From Solobacterium sp. (GTDB lineage Bacteria > Bacillota_I > Bacilli_A > Erysipelotrichales > Erysipelotrichaceae), in contig JAFWEA010000353.1 of the NCBI GenBank assembly GCA_017543005.1, forward strand, positions 1 through 21,955: a DNA stretch of 21,955 bases, in the 5' to 3' direction. The notes below the pieces were generated by a model that saw nothing but the letters and a program-made list of their open reading frames with translations, made no database searches and had not been told where the DNA came from. The translations under genes and the position numbers were made by a program. Of the stretch, positions 1-6,405 are shown piece after piece. How positions within the stretch are numbered: the stretch's first letter is position 1; the number at the start of each line of letters is the position of its first letter.

Positions 1-1
1 C

Positions 2-808
2 CGTTCCAGCCGCGATATCCGCAGTCTCAGCAACATTGAATATCTCGGCACCCTGCCGATTTATCAGAAGAAAAAGAGAAAGAATACCGTTTCCAGCATC
101 AATATCATGGAACATAATGTCCAGGAGAACTATCTGGAAGCCCTACGGCTGATCCGTACCCGGGTACTGCGGCGTCTGGAGGAAAACGGCCATAAAGTCA
201 TCATGGTGACCAGTTCCGTACCGGGTGAGGGCAAGACCACCATCGCGGCTAACCTGGCGATCTCCATGTCCGGCAAGAACAAGAAAGTCGTGCTGATTGA
301 CTGCGACCTGCGCAACCCGTCCCTGCAGGAAATCTTCCGGGTCCCGGAGGATCAGCCGGGCATTGCGGATGTGCTGAGCCGGAAAGTCAAGATCAGTGAG
401 GCGGCAGTCTCCTATGAGGATTACGGCATGGATCTGGTGGTTCTGTTCGGTTCACCGAACAGTGACCATGCCCAGCCGGAACTGCTCAGCGGCAAGACCA
501 TGGGAAAGCTGATTGAAGGCCTGAAGCAGATTGCGGATGTCATTATCCTGGATACGCCGCCGTCCGCCATGCTGGTGGATGCGATGCTGGTGTCCAAGTA
601 TGTGGATGAGGCCCTGTATGTCATCATGTGCGATTACGCCAAGAAGAGCGTGGTCGTCAACGGCATCCAGGAACTCAGCGCAGCCGGAGTGGAAATCGGC
701 GGCTTCATCCTCAACGGCGGCCGCGGCGGCTCCGGCAGCTACGGGTATCATTCCTACGGCTACAACAGCCGCTACTATACAGCAAAGCAGGAAGAGGAAA
801 CAGAATAA
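2..808 (+). CDS. Bacterial tyrosine kinase (CpsD/Wzc-type), N-terminus cut by window edge
   Basis: The frame is open from base 2, so the gene starts upstream; the first ATG at 107 is internal. The visible part is the cytoplasmic P-loop kinase of a capsule or exopolysaccharide assembly system. Counting from the Met at 107, Walker A is PGEGKTT (residues 39-45), Walker A' is VVLIDCDLR (61-69) and Walker B is VIILDT (145-150). The C-terminus ends in a Gly/Tyr cluster with six tyrosines (about 212-224), the typical autophosphorylation tail. The 35 codons before 107 include an IEYLGTLPI stretch, which resembles the linker between a Wzz chain-length domain and the kinase domain. A fused transmembrane-plus-kinase protein is therefore possible, but the window does not show it. 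Such kinases control polysaccharide chain length through cycles of tail phosphorylation. The stop codon lies inside the terminator stem. Confidence 0.9.
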   Translation, partial: RSSRDIRSLSNIEYLGTLPIYQKKKRKNTVSSINIMEHNVQENYLEALRLIRTRVLRRLEENGHKVIMVTSSVPGEGKTTIAANLAISMSGKNKKVVLIDCDLRNPSLQEIFRVPEDQPGIADVLSRKVKISEAAVSYEDYGMDLVVLFGSPNSDHAQPELLSGKTMGKLIEGLKQIADVIILDTPPSAMLVDAMLVSKYVDEALYVIMCDYAKKSVVVNGIQELSAAGVEIGGFILNGGRGGSGSYGYHSYGYNSRYYTAKQEEETE

Positions 809-842
809 AAGGCGGTTCGGATGGAACCGCCTTTTATTCTGT
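800..842. terminator. Bidirectional rho-independent terminator between convergent genes
   Basis: A perfect 19-base-pair inverted repeat (arms 800-818 and 824-842) encloses a five-base loop. The GC core GGCGGTTC/GAACCGCC is flanked by A-rich sequence on the left and T-rich sequence on the right, so it can end transcription from either side. It includes the stop codon of the kinase gene (806-808) and stops one base before the final codon of the minus-strand lipoprotein gene. Confidence 0.92.
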
Positions 843-843
843 C

Positions 844-2220
844 TTACGGATGCATATGTCCGCCCGGCATGCCGCCGCCCATCGGTCCGCCCTGCGGGCG
901 CTGACCCTGGGTGCCGTCCTGCGGCATCTGGCCATCCTGCGGCATTTGACCATCCTGCGGCATTTGACCATCCTGCGGCATCTGGCCCTGCATGCTGCCC
1001 ATCATACCGCCGCCCATCATGGCATTGGTAATGGTGGTGAGCTGCTGGCCGTTGGCTGTGACTGTGCCGCCGGTGAATGTGATCTGTCCGTCAATATCGA
1101 ACGGTGACTGGGCTGTGATATCAATGGTTCCGCCGGTAATGATCAGATTGCCGTTGGAATCAACTGCGTCGGTGTCGCCGGCCCCCATGGTGATGGTGAT
1201 GTTTCCGCCGTTGATTTCGGCTGCGGTTGTGAAGGCCGAGGACTTGTTGGCAGCGTTGATGCCGTCATCGGAAGCGTTGATGGTGATGTCACCGTCATTG
1301 ACCTGGACCCAGGTTCCTTCCAGACCTTCTGCCGCTGTGATGCTGAAGGTACCGCCGTCAATCTGCACGATTGTCTCGCCGTGGATGGCATCGTCACCGG
1401 CAGTAATGTCATAGGTTCCGCCGCAGATATAGATAGATCCTTTGGTGATGTCATCTTCGTTTTCGGCATGGATGCCGTCATCGGCTGCCTGGATCGTAAC
1501 TGTACCGTCAGCGCCGCAGTAGGAATCATTGGCCTCGATCGCATCATCCTGGCAGCTGATGTTCAGGATGCCGCCGGTAACCTTGATGTCATCCTTGCCG
1601 TCAATGCCGTCCTCGGATGATGTGATATTCAGAACTCCGACTCCGTTGAAGACGATGTCATCCTTTGAGGTGATGACGGCATCTGCGTCAAGTTCACTGT
1701 TCTCCGCAAATGTGCCGGTGACAGTCAGTGTGTTGTCGGAGCTGCTTGTCGTGACGAAGACCTTGTCGGCGCTGGCCACGTAGATGCACGGGGCACTTTC
1801 GTTGGTGATGCTGAGGCCGTTAAGCACCAGCTGCACCTTGTCACTGTCACCGGCGTTGACCGTGACCGTCATGTTTGATGCTGTCCCGGAGAGCACATAG
1901 ACACCGGCCGCCGTGATGGTGATGTCTTCACCGTTCTGTACAGTGTAATAAACCGCTTCAGAGACATCTGCTGTCTGGGTCAGGTCCCGCTCCGTGAAGA
2001 GATCGGCTGTGTCAATGGCCCCGCCGCTGCTCGTACTGACGGTGGTGACCAGGGATTCCGTATTCTCCAGGACGGCCTGGGCAGTCTGTACAGCGGAAGC
2101 CGGGGTGCTGCTTTCGGCTGGGGAAGCGGAAGCTGCGGCTGTCGTATTGGCAGAACATCCTGCCAGGGTCAGGCTCAGGACCATTGCGGCACCGGCCATC
2201 AGGTTTTTCTTTTTCATCAT
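844..2220 (-). CDS. Lipoprotein with Cthe_2159-like beta-helical carbohydrate-binding domain
   Basis: I place the start at the ATG ending at 2220 because an AAAGGAGG ribosome binding site lies just before it on the minus strand; an upstream ATG at 2244 has no such site. The 458-residue product starts with a lysine-rich signal peptide and the lipobox LTLAGC, with Cys22 as lipidation site. A low-complexity Ala/Ser/Thr linker leads to a domain of repeated aspartate-rich turns (DDAI, DDGI, EDGI) separated by GGT/GGN plus short beta strands. This is typical of the family that includes the Clostridium thermocellum polysaccharide-binding protein Cthe_2159, a right-handed beta-helix with bound calcium. 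The C-terminus is a Met/Gln/Gly-rich tail with four QMPQDG repeats and ends in His-Met-His-Pro. A surface polysaccharide-binding role is inferred from the family; the ligand is unknown. Confidence 0.85.
   Translation of the reverse strand: MMKKKNLMAGAAMVLSLTLAGCSANTTAAASASPAESSTPASAVQTAQAVLENTESLVTTVSTSSGGAIDTADLFTERDLTQTADVSEAVYYTVQNGEDITITAAGVYVLSGTASNMTVTVNAGDSDKVQLVLNGLSITNESAPCIYVASADKVFVTTSSSDNTLTVTGTFAENSELDADAVITSKDDIVFNGVGVLNITSSEDGIDGKDDIKVTGGILNISCQDDAIEANDSYCGADGTVTIQAADDGIHAENEDDITKGSIYICGGTYDITAGDDAIHGETIVQIDGGTFSITAAEGLEGTWVQVNDGDITINASDDGINAANKSSAFTTAAEINGGNITITMGAGDTDAVDSNGNLIITGGTIDITAQSPFDIDGQITFTGGTVTANGQQLTTITNAMMGGGMMGSMQGQMPQDGQMPQDGQMPQDGQMPQDGTQGQRPQGGPMGGGMPGGHMHP
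913..984 (-). repeat. Four in-frame 18-bp tandem repeats encoding QMPQDG
   Basis: Four consecutive 18-base units at 913-930, 931-948, 949-966 and 967-984 differ from one another only at a few positions. They are in frame with the minus-strand lipoprotein and encode QMPQDG four times in its C-terminal tail. Near-identical units that preserve the frame are prone to length change by slippage or recombination without frameshift. Confidence 0.9.
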
Positions 2221-2354
2221 TTTTTCCTCCTTTGTGGGATACACCCAGAGAATACCAATGCAATCTGAAGATTATCTGAACAAAAAGTGATTCTGTACTG
2301 AATCAAAATGGGAAAATCGTGGGTTGGGGGCAGTAAAAACGAATCGGGATGATA

Positions 2355-2360
2355 TATAAT
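2355..2360 (+). promoter_or_regulatory. Putative -10 element of the VanY-like gene
   Basis: A perfect TATAAT lies only 8 bases before a GTG and 11 bases before an ATG of the downstream gene. No convincing -35 hexamer sits 16-18 bases upstream. If this -10 is used, the transcript starts around 2367-2369 and has almost no 5' leader. Confidence 0.55.
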
Positions 2361-2371
2361 CATTACTGGTG

Positions 2372-3163
2372 ATGAATATGGATAAGAGTTTTCGTACAAA
2401 ACTGATTGTGATTGCAGTCCTCGCGGCCCTGATCCTGGGCGGGTTCGGATACCTTGCCCTGAGCAACAACGGGGATCCGTTTGCCCCGATCAGACCGACC
2501 CCGACCCCGACGCCGACCCCCGAGCCGACCCCGACGCCGACGCCGACCCCGATTCCGACCCCGACCCCGACGCCGGAACCGACCCCGGAACCGGTGGATA
2601 TTGATTCGGATACGTCCATCCAGCGAGTTGTAAACAAGTGGCGCACGGTTCCTTCCGACTATGTGCCGTCTGATCTGGTGACCGTGGATGTCAAGAGTGA
2701 TCATCCGCAGCAGCTGCGGCAGGAAGCGGCCGATCAGCTCAAGGCCATGTTTGCGGCGGCCCAGGCAGACAATGTCTATCTGAAGCTGGTCAGCGGCTAT
2801 CGTTCCTATACCGAACAGACATCGCTGTGGTACACCTATGAAGAGCGCTATGGCAGAAACCGGGCAGAAATGATGGACTGCCATCCGGGCGGAAGCGAGC
2901 ATCAGCTGGGCCTGGCGGCAGACCTTGGCAACTGGAACGGCAAGTGTGAACTGCAGGCCTGCATGGAACAGTATTCGTCCTTTACCTGGCTGACCAAGCA
3001 TGCCCATGAATACGGCTGGATCATGCGCTATCCTTATCAGAAAGAAGGCATTACCGGCATCAGCTATGCCCCGTGGCACTGGCGCTATGTCGGTGTGGAG
3101 GAAGCGACGGCCATCAAGAACTCCGGTCTGACGGTGGAACAGTTCTACGGGCTGACTCAATAA
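2372..3163 (+). CDS. VanY-like M15B peptidase-fold protein (D-Ala-D-Ala/LD-carboxypeptidase family), catalytic Glu replaced
   Basis: The 263-residue product has a short basic N-terminus, one membrane segment (about residues 10-31), a 33-residue Pro-Thr stalk (42-74) and an extracellular M15B domain. This family trims the peptide stems of peptidoglycan using zinc. The zinc motif SxHxxGxAxD is intact (SEHQLGLAAD, His177 and Asp184), as is the SGYRSYTEQ substrate segment. The closing motif reads YAPWHWRYVG, with His236 as third zinc ligand. Family members usually read YEPWH there, the Glu being the catalytic base, so Ala233 suggests a catalytically dead or altered protein. Candidate starts are GTG 2369, ATG 2372 and ATG 2378. 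A weak GGTGA would favour 2378, whereas the close -10 favours a leaderless start at 2369 or 2372. Confidence 0.85.
   Translation: MNMDKSFRTKLIVIAVLAALILGGFGYLALSNNGDPFAPIRPTPTPTPTPEPTPTPTPTPIPTPTPTPEPTPEPVDIDSDTSIQRVVNKWRTVPSDYVPSDLVTVDVKSDHPQQLRQEAADQLKAMFAAAQADNVYLKLVSGYRSYTEQTSLWYTYEERYGRNRAEMMDCHPGGSEHQLGLAADLGNWNGKCELQACMEQYSSFTWLTKHAHEYGWIMRYPYQKEGITGISYAPWHWRYVGVEEATAIKNSGLTVEQFYGLTQ
2495..2593 (+). repeat. Low-complexity Pro-Thr stalk-coding repeat
   Basis: Alternating CCG/ACC/ACG codons encode 33 residues that are almost entirely Pro-Thr, with occasional Pro-Glu and Pro-Ile. Such stretches act as extended spacers that carry a domain away from the membrane through the cell wall. The DNA is a near-perfect short-period repeat and may vary in length between strains. 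Confidence 0.85.
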
Positions 3164-3189
3164 GATCCAGTAAAATACAGATAACGAAA

Positions 3190-3224
3190 GAATCCATCGG
3201 ATGAGACAATCCGGTGGATTTTTG
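3190..3224 (+). terminator. Rho-independent terminator of the VanY-like gene
   Basis: A 12-base-pair stem (3191-3202 with 3209-3220, one G-T wobble) encloses a six-base loop and is followed by a T-rich run. It begins 27 bases after the stop codon. Confidence 0.85.
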
Positions 3225-3236
3225 CTGTTTCTTGGA

Positions 3237-3242
3237 TATAAT
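3237..3242 (+). promoter_or_regulatory. Putative -10 element of the M20 amidohydrolase gene
   Basis: A perfect TATAAT sits immediately after the preceding terminator and 24 bases before the chosen ATG. No good -35 hexamer is visible; the expected position overlaps the 3' arm of the terminator stem. Confidence 0.5.
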
Positions 3243-3266
3243 TAAAAAACATAAAGGAACATGATT

Positions 3267-4337
3267 ATGGATAAAGTACTGGAAACGGCGCTGCAGCTGC
3301 GTCACCAACTGCATAACTGTGCGGAACTGTCAGGGCATGAAGTGGTTACCCGGGCAACTCTGATTGCCTTTCTGAAAGAACATACATCACTGGAGATCCA
3401 TGACTGCGGACCGGGTTTCTATGCGGTCCACCGCGAAGCGGAATGCACAAAGCCTTCGATTGCCCTGCGGGCGGATTATGATGCTCTGCCGGTGCCGGGC
3501 GGCGGGGCAGCCCATCTCTGCGGGCATGACGGCCACAGTGCGGGGCTCTGCGCGATCGGGATGCTGCTGGAGGGGAAGGCCCTGAACCGGAATGTCTTCC
3601 TGCTGTTTCAGCCGGCGGAAGAGACCGGGGAGGGCGCCCTGCAGTGCCTGGATCTGTTTTCCCGGGAAAAGGTTGATCTTGTTTTCGGGCTGCACAACAG
3701 GCCGGGCATGCCGGCCGGCCGCGTCCTGGTTAATTACGGATCCGCTGCCTGCGCTTCCCTGGGCCTGATTATCCGCTATACCGGCAGACCGGCCCATGCG
3801 GCCTACCCGGAAAGCGGCATTTCACCGGCGGCGGCCGTGGGCGAACTGCTCAGTGCCCTGCCGGAACTGACGGATCCGCAGCGTTACGAAGGTATGACCA
3901 TGGCTACGGTCATCGGCTGCCGGATGGGGGAGAAGGCCTTCGGCAAGGCGGCCTCCGATGCGGAAGTATGGCTGACGCTGCGCGGGGAATACAAGCGTGA
4001 TTTCGAGCGGCTGACAGAAGATATCCGGCACAAGGCGGAAGAACTGGCAGCCCGCCATCATCTGGCATACTGTGATGAACTGCAGGATGTCTTCCCGGCA
4101 ACCGAAAATCATACGGCCGCGGTCGACATGGTCATGCAGGCCTGCGGCGCGGCCGAAGCCGAAGAACCGATGCGGGCCAGTGAGGATTTCGGTCATTTCC
4201 TGATGCGCTGTCCCGGCGCGCTGTTCTGGGTCGGCAGCGGTGAAGATCATCCGAACCTGCACGATGCCGCGTATGAATATCCGGACGAGATCCTGCCGGC
4301 ATCCGTACAGGCTTTCTGGAACCTGCTGACCTTCTGA
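3267..4337 (+). CDS. M20 family metallo-amidohydrolase (peptidase M20D-like)
   Basis: The 356-residue cytoplasmic protein belongs to the M20D group, zinc or manganese enzymes that hydrolyse N-acyl amino acids or similar amides (aminoacylase, indole-acetyl-amino acid hydrolase and N-acetyldiaminopimelate deacetylase relatives). The metal site is complete: LRADYDALP, CGHDGH with Cys85 and His87, the PAEE pair Glu118-Glu119, GLH with His143, and a C-terminal His332 (LHDAAYEYPDEIL). The inserted dimerisation domain (about 155-265) contains the usual GRPAHAAYPESG. I chose the ATG at 3267 because AAGGA lies 8 bases upstream; the ATG at 3261 is too close. The protein is somewhat shorter than the usual 380-400 residues. 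The substrate cannot be told from sequence. A terminator follows after about 120 bases, so the gene is probably monocistronic. Confidence 0.88.
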   Translation: MDKVLETALQLRHQLHNCAELSGHEVVTRATLIAFLKEHTSLEIHDCGPGFYAVHREAECTKPSIALRADYDALPVPGGGAAHLCGHDGHSAGLCAIGMLLEGKALNRNVFLLFQPAEETGEGALQCLDLFSREKVDLVFGLHNRPGMPAGRVLVNYGSAACASLGLIIRYTGRPAHAAYPESGISPAAAVGELLSALPELTDPQRYEGMTMATVIGCRMGEKAFGKAASDAEVWLTLRGEYKRDFERLTEDIRHKAEELAARHHLAYCDELQDVFPATENHTAAVDMVMQACGAAEAEEPMRASEDFGHFLMRCPGALFWVGSGEDHPNLHDAAYEYPDEILPASVQAFWNLLTF

Positions 4338-4370
4338 ACCATTAAATAAACAGGAAAGTCGTGAAAATTC

Positions 4371-4384
4371 GTGTCATTTGACAC
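4371..4384. promoter_or_regulatory. Palindrome GTGTCA-TT-TGACAC, possible operator
   Basis: Two perfect 6-base half sites surround a two-base centre in the AT-rich gap between the amidohydrolase and the S10 operon. It has the shape of a dimeric regulator site and lies about 80 bases upstream of the S10 -35 element. It also contains a perfect TTGACA, but no -10 is correctly spaced from it. No regulator can be named. Confidence 0.3.
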
Positions 4385-4454
4385 AAATAACCCGAAAAAA
4401 GCACCGGAAAACGGGGTGGAAAACCACACTTTCGGACCATTATAAATATATAGA

Positions 4455-4480
4455 AAAAAAGGCTTGCACAGGCCTTTTTT
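4455..4480 (+). terminator. Terminator upstream of the S10 operon, overlapping its promoter
   Basis: An A-rich arm ending in GGCT (4455-4464) pairs with GGCC followed by six T (4471-4480), with one wobble and a six-base loop. It would stop transcripts from the amidohydrolase gene. Its loop contains most of the -35 hexamer of the S10 promoter. Confidence 0.7.
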
Positions 4481-4492
4481 AGGTGATAGTAT
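4464..4492 (+). promoter_or_regulatory. S10 operon promoter
   Basis: A -35 TTGCAC (4464-4469) is separated by exactly 17 bases from a -10 TAGTAT (4487-4492). A TGA triplet directly before the -10 gives an extended -10. Transcription should start near 4498-4500, leaving a leader of about 125 bases before rpsJ. No other convincing promoter is seen before rplQ, so this may drive the whole 14-kb unit. Confidence 0.75.
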
Positions 4493-4498
4493 ATTGAA

Positions 4499-4610
4499 GC
4501 ACTCGCGTAGACATGGGAGGTTGCCGGCACGCTGGAAGGCGTTGTCACGAAAGCGTGATAACCGGGGAATTTCCATCGAGCGATCCGCCAAAAAGACGGA
4601 GTGAAAATAA
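4499..4610 (+). promoter_or_regulatory. Structured 5' leader of the S10 operon, candidate r-protein autoregulatory element
   Basis: The leader can fold as a multi-branched element. CTCG 4502-4505 pairs with CGAG 4577-4580, ATGGGA 4513-4518 with 4571-4576, and GGTT 4519-4522 with AACC 4560-4563. Inside, two hairpins can form: ACGC/GCGT (4529-4532 with 4539-4542) and TCACG/CGTGA (4545-4549 with 4554-4558). A competing six-pair helix CACGCT/AGCGTG (4528-4533 with 4552-4557) excludes both. A short hairpin (4584-4587 with 4597-4600) follows, then the AAGGAGG site of rpsJ. S10 operons are autoregulated in several bacteria (by L4 in gamma-proteobacteria). Control by a ribosomal protein here is inferred from position and fold only. 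Confidence 0.5.
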
Positions 4611-4623
4611 GGAGGAAAATTTC

Positions 4624-4935
4624 ATGGCAAAAAATTCTGTAAGAATTCGCTTGAAGGCTTACGAGAACAGAAGTCTGGATGCGGCCGCGAAGAAGATCGT
4701 GGAAACCGCAGCCAACCACGGGGCTAAGAAGATCACCGGCCCGGTACCGCTGCCGACAGAGAGAGAAGTCGTCACTGTCCTGCGGGCCGTGCACAAGTAC
4801 AAGGATTCCCGTGAACAGTTCGAGATCCGCACACACAAGAGACTCATCGAAATCATCGGCCCGAGCGCTGAGACGATCGATGCTCTGAGCAGACTGGATC
4901 TGCCCAGCGGAGTCGACATCGAAATCAAGCTTTAA
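4624..4935 (+). CDS. rpsJ: 30S ribosomal protein S10
   Basis: The 103-residue product is collinear with bacterial S10 (MAKNSVRIRLKAYENRSLD at the start, then the ITGPVPLPTE loop and THKRLIEI region). S10 sits in the head of the small subunit and also acts with NusB in transcription antitermination. A strong AAGGAGG lies 6-7 bases before the ATG at 4624. An in-frame ATG at 4513 would add 37 non-conserved residues encoded by the structured leader and is not used as start. It is the first gene of the ribosomal supercluster. Confidence 0.98.
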   Translation: MAKNSVRIRLKAYENRSLDAAAKKIVETAANHGAKKITGPVPLPTEREVVTVLRAVHKYKDSREQFEIRTHKRLIEIIGPSAETIDALSRLDLPSGVDIEIKL

Positions 4936-4957
4936 GGAAAGGACCGGGTAAAAACAG

Positions 4958-5761
4958 ATGAAAGGTATCTTAGGACGTAAGCTCGGCATGACACAGGTCT
5001 TCACGATTGAAGGAACCCTCGTTCCGGTCACAGTCATTGAAGTACAGCCGAATGTTGTGCTGCAGAAGAAAACCATAGAGAAGGACGGCTACGCAGCCCT
5101 GCAGCTGGGTTACGAAGACGTCAAGGAACACAGAAGCAACAAACCGGCCATCGGCCACGCCAAGAAGGCAAATACAGCGCCGAAGAAGTACATCCGCGAA
5201 ATCAAGGCTGATGAACTGATGGACTGCGAAGTCGGCGCCGAAATCAAGGCTGACATCTTCGCCGCAGGCGACATCGTCGATGTAACAGGCACATCCAAAG
5301 GCCATGGCTACACCGGCACAATTGCCCGCTACAACGCTCACCGGGGACCGGAAAGCCACGGTGGTTCCAAGAACGTACGGCACATCGGTTCTCTGGCGAC
5401 AACAGGTCGTAACAACGGCCGGATCGAAAAGAACACACCGATGCCGGGTCAGGACGGCGGCTTCACCGTCACCAACCAGAACCTGACAGTTGTCAAGGTT
5501 GACGCTGAAGAAGGCTACATTCTGGTCAAGGGCAACGTTCCGGGTCCGCGCAAGGGTCTGGTCATGATCAAGACCACAGTCAAGCCGGTCAAGAAGACAG
5601 CCGTTGAAGAACTGATTTCTTACGAAGGTGTTGATGTCAAGGAAGAACTGGAAAAGGTCTCCGAGGCAATCAATGAAGAACTGGCCAAGGAAGCAGCTGA
5701 AAAGGCTGAAATCGAAGCGGCCAAGAAGAAGGCTGCCAGCGCAGCCCGCAAGGGAAACTAA
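4958..5761 (+). CDS. rplC: 50S ribosomal protein L3 with C-terminal extension
   Basis: Residues 1 to about 213 match bacterial L3, including the GRKLGMTQVF start, the GHGYTGTIARYN segment, and the RNNGRIEKNTPMPGQ region of the loop that reaches toward the peptidyl transferase centre. At 267 residues it is about 55 longer than usual. Residues 214-267 form a Glu/Lys/Ala-rich, probably helical tail ending in AARKGN. The nearest Shine-Dalgarno (GGAAAGGA, ending at 4943) is 14 bases from the ATG, longer than for the neighbouring genes. L3 starts large-subunit assembly near the 3' end of 23S rRNA. Confidence 0.97.
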   Translation: MKGILGRKLGMTQVFTIEGTLVPVTVIEVQPNVVLQKKTIEKDGYAALQLGYEDVKEHRSNKPAIGHAKKANTAPKKYIREIKADELMDCEVGAEIKADIFAAGDIVDVTGTSKGHGYTGTIARYNAHRGPESHGGSKNVRHIGSLATTGRNNGRIEKNTPMPGQDGGFTVTNQNLTVVKVDAEEGYILVKGNVPGPRKGLVMIKTTVKPVKKTAVEELISYEGVDVKEELEKVSEAINEELAKEAAEKAEIEAAKKKAASAARKGN

Positions 5762-5775
5762 GGGAGGCTTAATAC

Positions 5776-6405
5776 ATGACGAAGATGGATGTATATAACC
5801 AGGAAGCCGCTGTCGTCAAGACAGTCGAGCTGTCCGACGCCGTGTTCGGAATTGAGCCGAATCAGCAGGCGATCTATGATGCGGTTCTCGCATATCAGGC
5901 CGGCCTGCGGCAGGGCACCCACTCCACACTGACAAGATCGTTCGTTTCCGGCACCGGCAAGAAGCCGTTCCGCCAGAAGGGAACAGGCCGTGCCCGTCAG
6001 GGTTCGACCAGAGCCACACAGTGGAGAGGCGGCGCCATCGCCTTCGGCCCGCATCCGCGGACATACGGCATCAAGCTCAACCGCAAGGTTCGCCGTCTGG
6101 CTCTGCGCTCCGCGCTGAGTGAAAAGGCCCAGGGCGGTGCCATGAAGCTGATCGAAAACCTCAGCTTCGACGAAATCAAGACTAAGAAGGCTGTCGCGCT
6201 GATGGACGCCTTCGGCTTCGACCGCAAGACACTGTTCGTTGCGGACATCGCCGAGGATTATGACAACGCGTTCATGTCCATGCGCAACATCCCGAATGCA
6301 CTGGTTGTTTCCGTCAATCAGCTGAACGTGTATGACATCGTCAACGCTGACATGCTGGTCTTCACGGAAGCTGCCGCCGCTGCAGCAGAGGAGGTATTCG
6401 CATAA
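5776..6405 (+). CDS. rplD: 50S ribosomal protein L4
   Basis: The 209-residue protein carries the extended exit-tunnel loop typical of L4 (KKPFRQKGTGRARQGSTRATQWRGG split around residues 57-81), which contacts the polypeptide tunnel and is where macrolide resistance changes occur. GGGAGG lies 8 bases before the ATG. The stop codon overlaps the start of rplW by one base. In some bacteria L4 represses its own operon through the S10 leader, so it is the natural first candidate for binding the leader upstream. Confidence 0.97.
   Translation: MTKMDVYNQEAAVVKTVELSDAVFGIEPNQQAIYDAVLAYQAGLRQGTHSTLTRSFVSGTGKKPFRQKGTGRARQGSTRATQWRGGAIAFGPHPRTYGIKLNRKVRRLALRSALSEKAQGGAMKLIENLSFDEIKTKKAVALMDAFGFDRKTLFVADIAEDYDNAFMSMRNIPNALVVSVNQLNVYDIVNADMLVFTEAAAAAAEEVFA

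Noticed and set aside
913..984. Tandem repeats considered as a CRISPR or origin iteron array
   Set aside because: Units are 18 bases without spacers, in frame and encode a peptide repeat, so they are coding repeats.
2272..3160. Gly/Val- and Arg-rich minus-strand open frames opposite the VanY-like gene
   Set aside because: They are the complement of the Pro-Thr codon repeat, with no ribosome binding site.
4378..4383. Perfect TTGACA as a -35 for an additional S10 promoter
   Set aside because: No -10-like hexamer is found 16-18 bases downstream; the bases are better explained as half of a palindrome.
4439..4446. TATAAA-like sequence as a -10 just before the terminator
   Set aside because: No suitable -35 is present, and a transcript from it would run into the adjacent terminator.
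4513..4623. In-frame upstream ATG giving S10 a 37-residue N-terminal extension
   Set aside because: The stretch is the structured leader, the added residues do not resemble S10, and a strong AAGGAGG directly precedes the ATG at 4624.
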